From: a bacterium
GTDB lineage: Bacteria; 4484-113; JAFGCY01
Length of the DNA: 40,887 bases
NCBI GenBank assembly: GCA_016932385.1
Contig: JAFGCY010000067.1
Span: forward strand, 1 to 40,887
Direction of reading: 5' to 3'
In this document: piece by piece, positions 38,158-40,887 of the stretch
How positions within the stretch are numbered: position 1 is the first letter of the stretch
Layout: each line of letters begins with the position of its first letter
The notes under the pieces: model-generated
Told to the model about the DNA's origin: nothing
What the model saw: only the letters and a program-made list of their open reading frames with translations
Database searches by the model: none
Program-made: the position numbers and the translations under genes

Positions 38158-38367
38158 ATGAAATCAGGCGCGAGAAACGAGTTTGTCGGCAAAGTCACCA
38201 ACATCAAGAAAGGCGATGTGATGGGCGTGGCCAAGGTCAAGATCCCGGCGGACTCGATCGTCAGCTCGGTGATGACGCTGGAGTCGATGAACGACCTCAA
38301 GCTGAAGAAGGGTGACAAGGTCAAGGTGCTGATCAAGGCGGTCAGCGTCCTGGTCGTCAAGGATTAG
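38158..38367 (+). CDS. Molbindin (single Mop/TOBE domain)
   Basis: This 69-residue protein matches the Mop domain throughout: SARN-like SGARNEFVGKVTNIKKGDVM, AKVKIPADSIVSSVMTLESM, then LKLKKGDKVKVLIKAVSVLV. Such proteins oligomerise and bind molybdate or tungstate in the cytoplasm for storage or buffering. GGAGG lies seven bases before the ATG. No mod transporter or cofactor gene is adjacent, so it stands alone here. Its Lys-rich composition differs from the flanking genes. Confidence 0.88.
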   Translation: MKSGARNEFVGKVTNIKKGDVMGVAKVKIPADSIVSSVMTLESMNDLKLKKGDKVKVLIKAVSVLVVKD

Positions 38368-38382
38368 CCGGCGGGACCGGCT
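38366..38382. terminator. Possible bidirectional terminator hairpin
   Basis: AGCCGG-CGGGA-CCGGCT exactly fills the gap between the convergent molbindin and CapK-like stops. The stem is only 6 bp and there is no strong T-tract, so termination is uncertain. Confidence 0.35.
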
Positions 38383-39762
38383 TCAGTTGTCCGGTTGATT
38401 GCCGTCGGCCGCGCTGTTCGGCCGCAGGTCGATGTAGGGCAGCAGCTTCCCCGAAGGGGCGCGGGGCAGTTCGGTCGCGCGGACAATGCTGATCCGTGCG
38501 CCGATCAGCGAGTGCTGGAGCATCGCCAGCAGTTCGTGTTGCCGGCCGGCGGACAAGGCCGGGCCTTTATAGCGGACTTCAAAATCGTCGGCGGCCAAGC
38601 GCGCCACCGTCCATTGGTGGAGGTCGGGCAGGTGCACCGCGATCGCCGCGAAGATACCCGTGCTGACTTTGCGGCCCGCCGGCAACTTGATCAGCGTGGT
38701 CGCCCGCCCCGCCAGCTCGGTCAGGCACCAGCTGCTCAGGCCGCAGGCGCACTGGCGCCATTCGATGGCACCCAGGTCGCCGAGTGCGTAGCGTACGAGC
38801 GGCAGCGCGTCGTTGAACAGGTCGCTGACCAGCACTAGGCCGGTTTTACCCGAAGGCAGTTGAAGATGCGTTGCGGGATCGACTGCTTCCACGAGATAGC
38901 GCGGGCTGATGTGCAGGCACCCCGCGGCGCATTCCGCGGCGAGCCCGCTGCATTCACGGCTGGAGTACAGCTCGCGTGGCTGTACGCCGAAGGCCTGGCG
39001 GAAGGTGTCCTTCTGCGCCGGGTACATCATCTCGCCACAGTTCCAGGCCGTCGCGATCCGGCCCGGCGGCAGGGCCGCTTCCGTGCCCAGCAGGAAGCGC
39101 GCGCAGTCCTCCAGGGCCGATCCATAGCCCCAGATCGCGCAGCGGGGCAAGCGGTGGATGGCCGCGAGAAAGCGCCGGTAGTCGTCCGTGGTCGGGCAGA
39201 ACCCCCCGAAATACTGGCTGCCGAAGTGTCGCGCCCAGCCGTGATGCGACCGGGCCGGCTGGTCGTCGCGATGGCCCGTTTCGTGCAGGTTGGCCCGCCA
39301 GAGTGCCAGGCGGGGCAGGCCGGGTTCCCAGCCCAGCAAGCGGTCCAGCTTGCGGCGGAGGCCCGCGGCGCGGTTGCGCTGGCGCCGGGAGATCAGGAAC
39401 CGCACGGGTTCGCCGGTCGAGCCGCCGGTGGCATAGGCACTGATGTCGCGGCGATCACGATAGTAGGCACTGTAACGGGTGGCCAGTTCGTGCAGGCCAG
39501 CCCGGGTCAGCACCGGCAGAGTGCTGAGATCGGCGTAGCCTTGCAGCGCATCGGTATGCGGGTTGAGCCATTCCGGCGCCGGACCGGCGTTGAAAAACGT
39601 GCGCAATAACTCCCGTAACCGCCGCAGCTGGAGCTGTTCCAACTCGGCCCGGCCGGCCCGCATGCCGGCGCCAAACAGCCTGGCCCCGTCGGCGTAATCC
39701 GCATCGATCAGTGCTTTTCCGGATTCCCAGGCGCTTAGCAGCAGGCCCGTAAGTCGTGACAC
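38383..39762 (-). CDS. CapK/PaaK-like adenylate-forming protein
   Basis: This 459-residue protein resembles phenylacetate-CoA ligase-like CapK proteins of polysaccharide clusters. It has the phosphate loop ATGGSTGEPVRFLISRRQR, then WGYGSALEDCARF, the ELYSSRECSGLAAEC block (aligning with YGxTExxxxAxEC of the family), GLVLVSDLFNDALPLVRYAL with GDLG, and a C-terminal LPRAPSGKLLPYI with the mobile-domain Lys. The substrate is unknown; CapK proteins probably acylate or activate a carboxylate for cell-surface glycans. GTG 39762 has GGGAG upstream and an extended -10 at 39791-39799. Confidence 0.82.
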   Translation of the reverse strand: MSRLTGLLLSAWESGKALIDADYADGARLFGAGMRAGRAELEQLQLRRLRELLRTFFNAGPAPEWLNPHTDALQGYADLSTLPVLTRAGLHELATRYSAYYRDRRDISAYATGGSTGEPVRFLISRRQRNRAAGLRRKLDRLLGWEPGLPRLALWRANLHETGHRDDQPARSHHGWARHFGSQYFGGFCPTTDDYRRFLAAIHRLPRCAIWGYGSALEDCARFLLGTEAALPPGRIATAWNCGEMMYPAQKDTFRQAFGVQPRELYSSRECSGLAAECAAGCLHISPRYLVEAVDPATHLQLPSGKTGLVLVSDLFNDALPLVRYALGDLGAIEWRQCACGLSSWCLTELAGRATTLIKLPAGRKVSTGIFAAIAVHLPDLHQWTVARLAADDFEVRYKGPALSAGRQHELLAMLQHSLIGARISIVRATELPRAPSGKLLPYIDLRPNSAADGNQPDN

Positions 39763-39790
39763 GTGTGCGATCTCCCGGTTTGGTCATTCC

Positions 39791-39799
39791 ATCTTAGCA
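39791..39799 (-). promoter_or_regulatory. Extended -10 TGCTAAGAT for the CapK-like gene
   Basis: On the minus strand it puts +1 near 39784, a 22-base leader with GGGAG before the GTG at 39762. Confidence 0.45.
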
Positions 39800-39830
39800 G
39801 TTATGGTGCGGAGGATCGTTTACCGCACCG

Positions 39831-40887
39831 TCAGTCGCCGATGGCGTAGATGTACCCGTCGGAGTGGTAATACAGCGTTCCGTCGTTAGCCAGTACCAGG
39901 CCACCGGCGCGTGACTGGGTGGGATAGGTCCACAATAGTTGACCGTCTGGGGAGTAAGCGTAGATACCCGTTGGTTCGGCGAAGCCTTCGCCTGTTAAAT
40001 TCGAGCGCTGCGAAGTGATTACTGTCCCGTTGGAGTCGATGAGGAGGTCATTGACCAAATTGCCCAACGGCAGCTCGATCATTTCATCGGTGAGTACCTG
40101 CCCGTCGGGAGAAAATTTGACTAACCTGTCCGGTTCTTCATTCTCAGAATAGGTTACCGTACTCACGTATAAGCAACCATCGGGAGCGATAGCGCGACAG
40201 CCTCCTAAATACCGATAGTCAGTGTTTTCCCACAGGAGTTCTCCTGTCAGGCTGTAGCAGCCGACATAGGCCGTACGAAATGCGAACAACCGGCCATCCA
40301 GACCCACCGTGAAGTAATCCGGGCTTGCTTCACAAGGCAATGTCCATTTCTCCGTGCCATCCGGATTGATCGCGGCAATAACCCGTTCAGGTGCGGAATT
40401 GGTGTAGCTTATATACACGGTGCCATCAAGCGCTACGGCGGGAATGGGATTAGTGCTGTCATATCCATCGAATGGATACGCCCAGATTTGATTACCGGCG
40501 GTGTCATACGCCCGTAACTCGTTATTGACGCGAAGAATCAGCTTGCCATTGGGTGAGATAACTGGTCCCACCGTATGATCATCGGCATCAAACAGCAAAT
40601 GCCAGTACTCGGTGCCATTGGCTGAGATGGCAAATAGGGATGTACTGTCCACGCTCCAGATATAGCTGCCGATATTCCATGTGGCTCCACGTATATAAAT
40701 CGTCCCATTGCGATCGACGGCGGGAGAACCCAAAGTATCGACGTTCTGATCGAGCGACCAGAGCAGGTTGCCGCTGCTGTCCAGTTTAGCCGGGCTTTCA
40801 CCGTTCAGGATCAGTCCTCCGTCGGGGCTGAGTACCGTACACCAACCGTAGATGGGCACATAGCGCCAAGCCAGAGTATTGTCGGAA
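39831..40887 (-). CDS. PQQ-like beta-propeller protein, 5' end beyond the window
   Basis: The frame stays open to the right edge, so the N-terminus with any signal peptide is missing. At least 352 codons remain. They encode repeats of about 40-45 residues with the PQQ/WD40-like pattern: SPDGGLILNGESPAKLDSSG, NLLWSLDQNVDTLGSPAVDR, NGTIYIRGATWNIGSYIWSV, KLILRVNNELRAYDTAGNQI and QLLWTYPTQSRAGGLVLAND. The end (YYHSDGYIYAIGD) is a normal propeller terminus. The GxxxWxY motif recurs, typical of PQQ-like blades without enzyme residues. It is probably a secreted or surface protein. Confidence 0.78.
   Translation of the reverse strand, partial: SDNTLAWRYVPIYGWCTVLSPDGGLILNGESPAKLDSSGNLLWSLDQNVDTLGSPAVDRNGTIYIRGATWNIGSYIWSVDSTSLFAISANGTEYWHLLFDADDHTVGPVISPNGKLILRVNNELRAYDTAGNQIWAYPFDGYDSTNPIPAVALDGTVYISYTNSAPERVIAAINPDGTEKWTLPCEASPDYFTVGLDGRLFAFRTAYVGCYSLTGELLWENTDYRYLGGCRAIAPDGCLYVSTVTYSENEEPDRLVKFSPDGQVLTDEMIELPLGNLVNDLLIDSNGTVITSQRSNLTGEGFAEPTGIYAYSPDGQLLWTYPTQSRAGGLVLANDGTLYYHSDGYIYAIGD

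Overview
The window comes from a GC-rich (about 60-65% by eye), compactly organised, double-membraned bacterium. It carries heptose-activation genes for LPS (hldA/hldC-like), two large OstA/LptA-type envelope proteins, a TonB-dependent receptor with a periplasmic binding protein, several lipoproteins and a flagellar fliQ. No gene points to a well-known cultivated phylum. The mixture of an archaeal-type HMG-CoA gene trio, YhaN-like ATPase, B12 riboswitch, beta-helix/PKD/PQQ-type secreted proteins and many genes of unknown function fits an uncultivated lineage; I do not name one.

Layout. (1) 494-7197, minus strand: HMG-CoA synthase, acetyl-CoA acetyltransferase and a Zn-ribbon/OB-fold (DUF35) partner form the archaeal-style entry to the mevalonate pathway. 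They are followed by a metallophosphoesterase-fold protein that has lost most metal-binding histidines and its translationally coupled YhaN/SbcC-like ATPase. (2) 7362-8468: a lipoprotein resembling a periplasmic binding protein. (3) 8465-14765, minus strand: a cobalamin-riboswitch operon with BtuD-, BtuF-, BtuC- and BtuB-like proteins, ending in a beta-propeller lipoprotein that may be a BtuG-like surface B12 binder. (4) 14854-18672, plus strand: DUF212 membrane protein, TlyA-type methyltransferase, NAD kinase and RecN. (5) 18775-24816: two giant OstA-repeat proteins, hldA, hldC and comF, largely an LPS-related block. (6) 24817-26574: two gene-free islands made of hairpins, short tandem arrays and shared inverted repeats, separated by a BON-domain lipoprotein and an orphan fliQ. 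(7) 26575-28913: tRNA-Leu(CAG), a CPBP-type membrane protease, a helical-repeat protein and tRNA-Arg(CCT). (8) 29027-40887: an accessory-looking stretch with a beta-helix lipoprotein, a frameshifted membrane-protein gene, a TPR/SEC-C protein, a small conserved protein, a LURP-one/scramblase-like protein, a PKD/beta-propeller lipoprotein, a basic C-terminally anchored protein, a molbindin, a CapK/PaaK-like ligase and a truncated PQQ-like propeller protein.

Themes. Most operon junctions are ATGA/GTGA overlaps or directly abutting codons. Two convergent gene pairs overlap in a shared CTAG. Several genes have a -10 box (TAGAAT, TATAAT or TAAAAT) exactly seven bases before the start codon, so they are probably transcribed without a leader; other promoters carry an extended TGn -10. 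No CRISPR array, transposase, rRNA or replication origin was seen.
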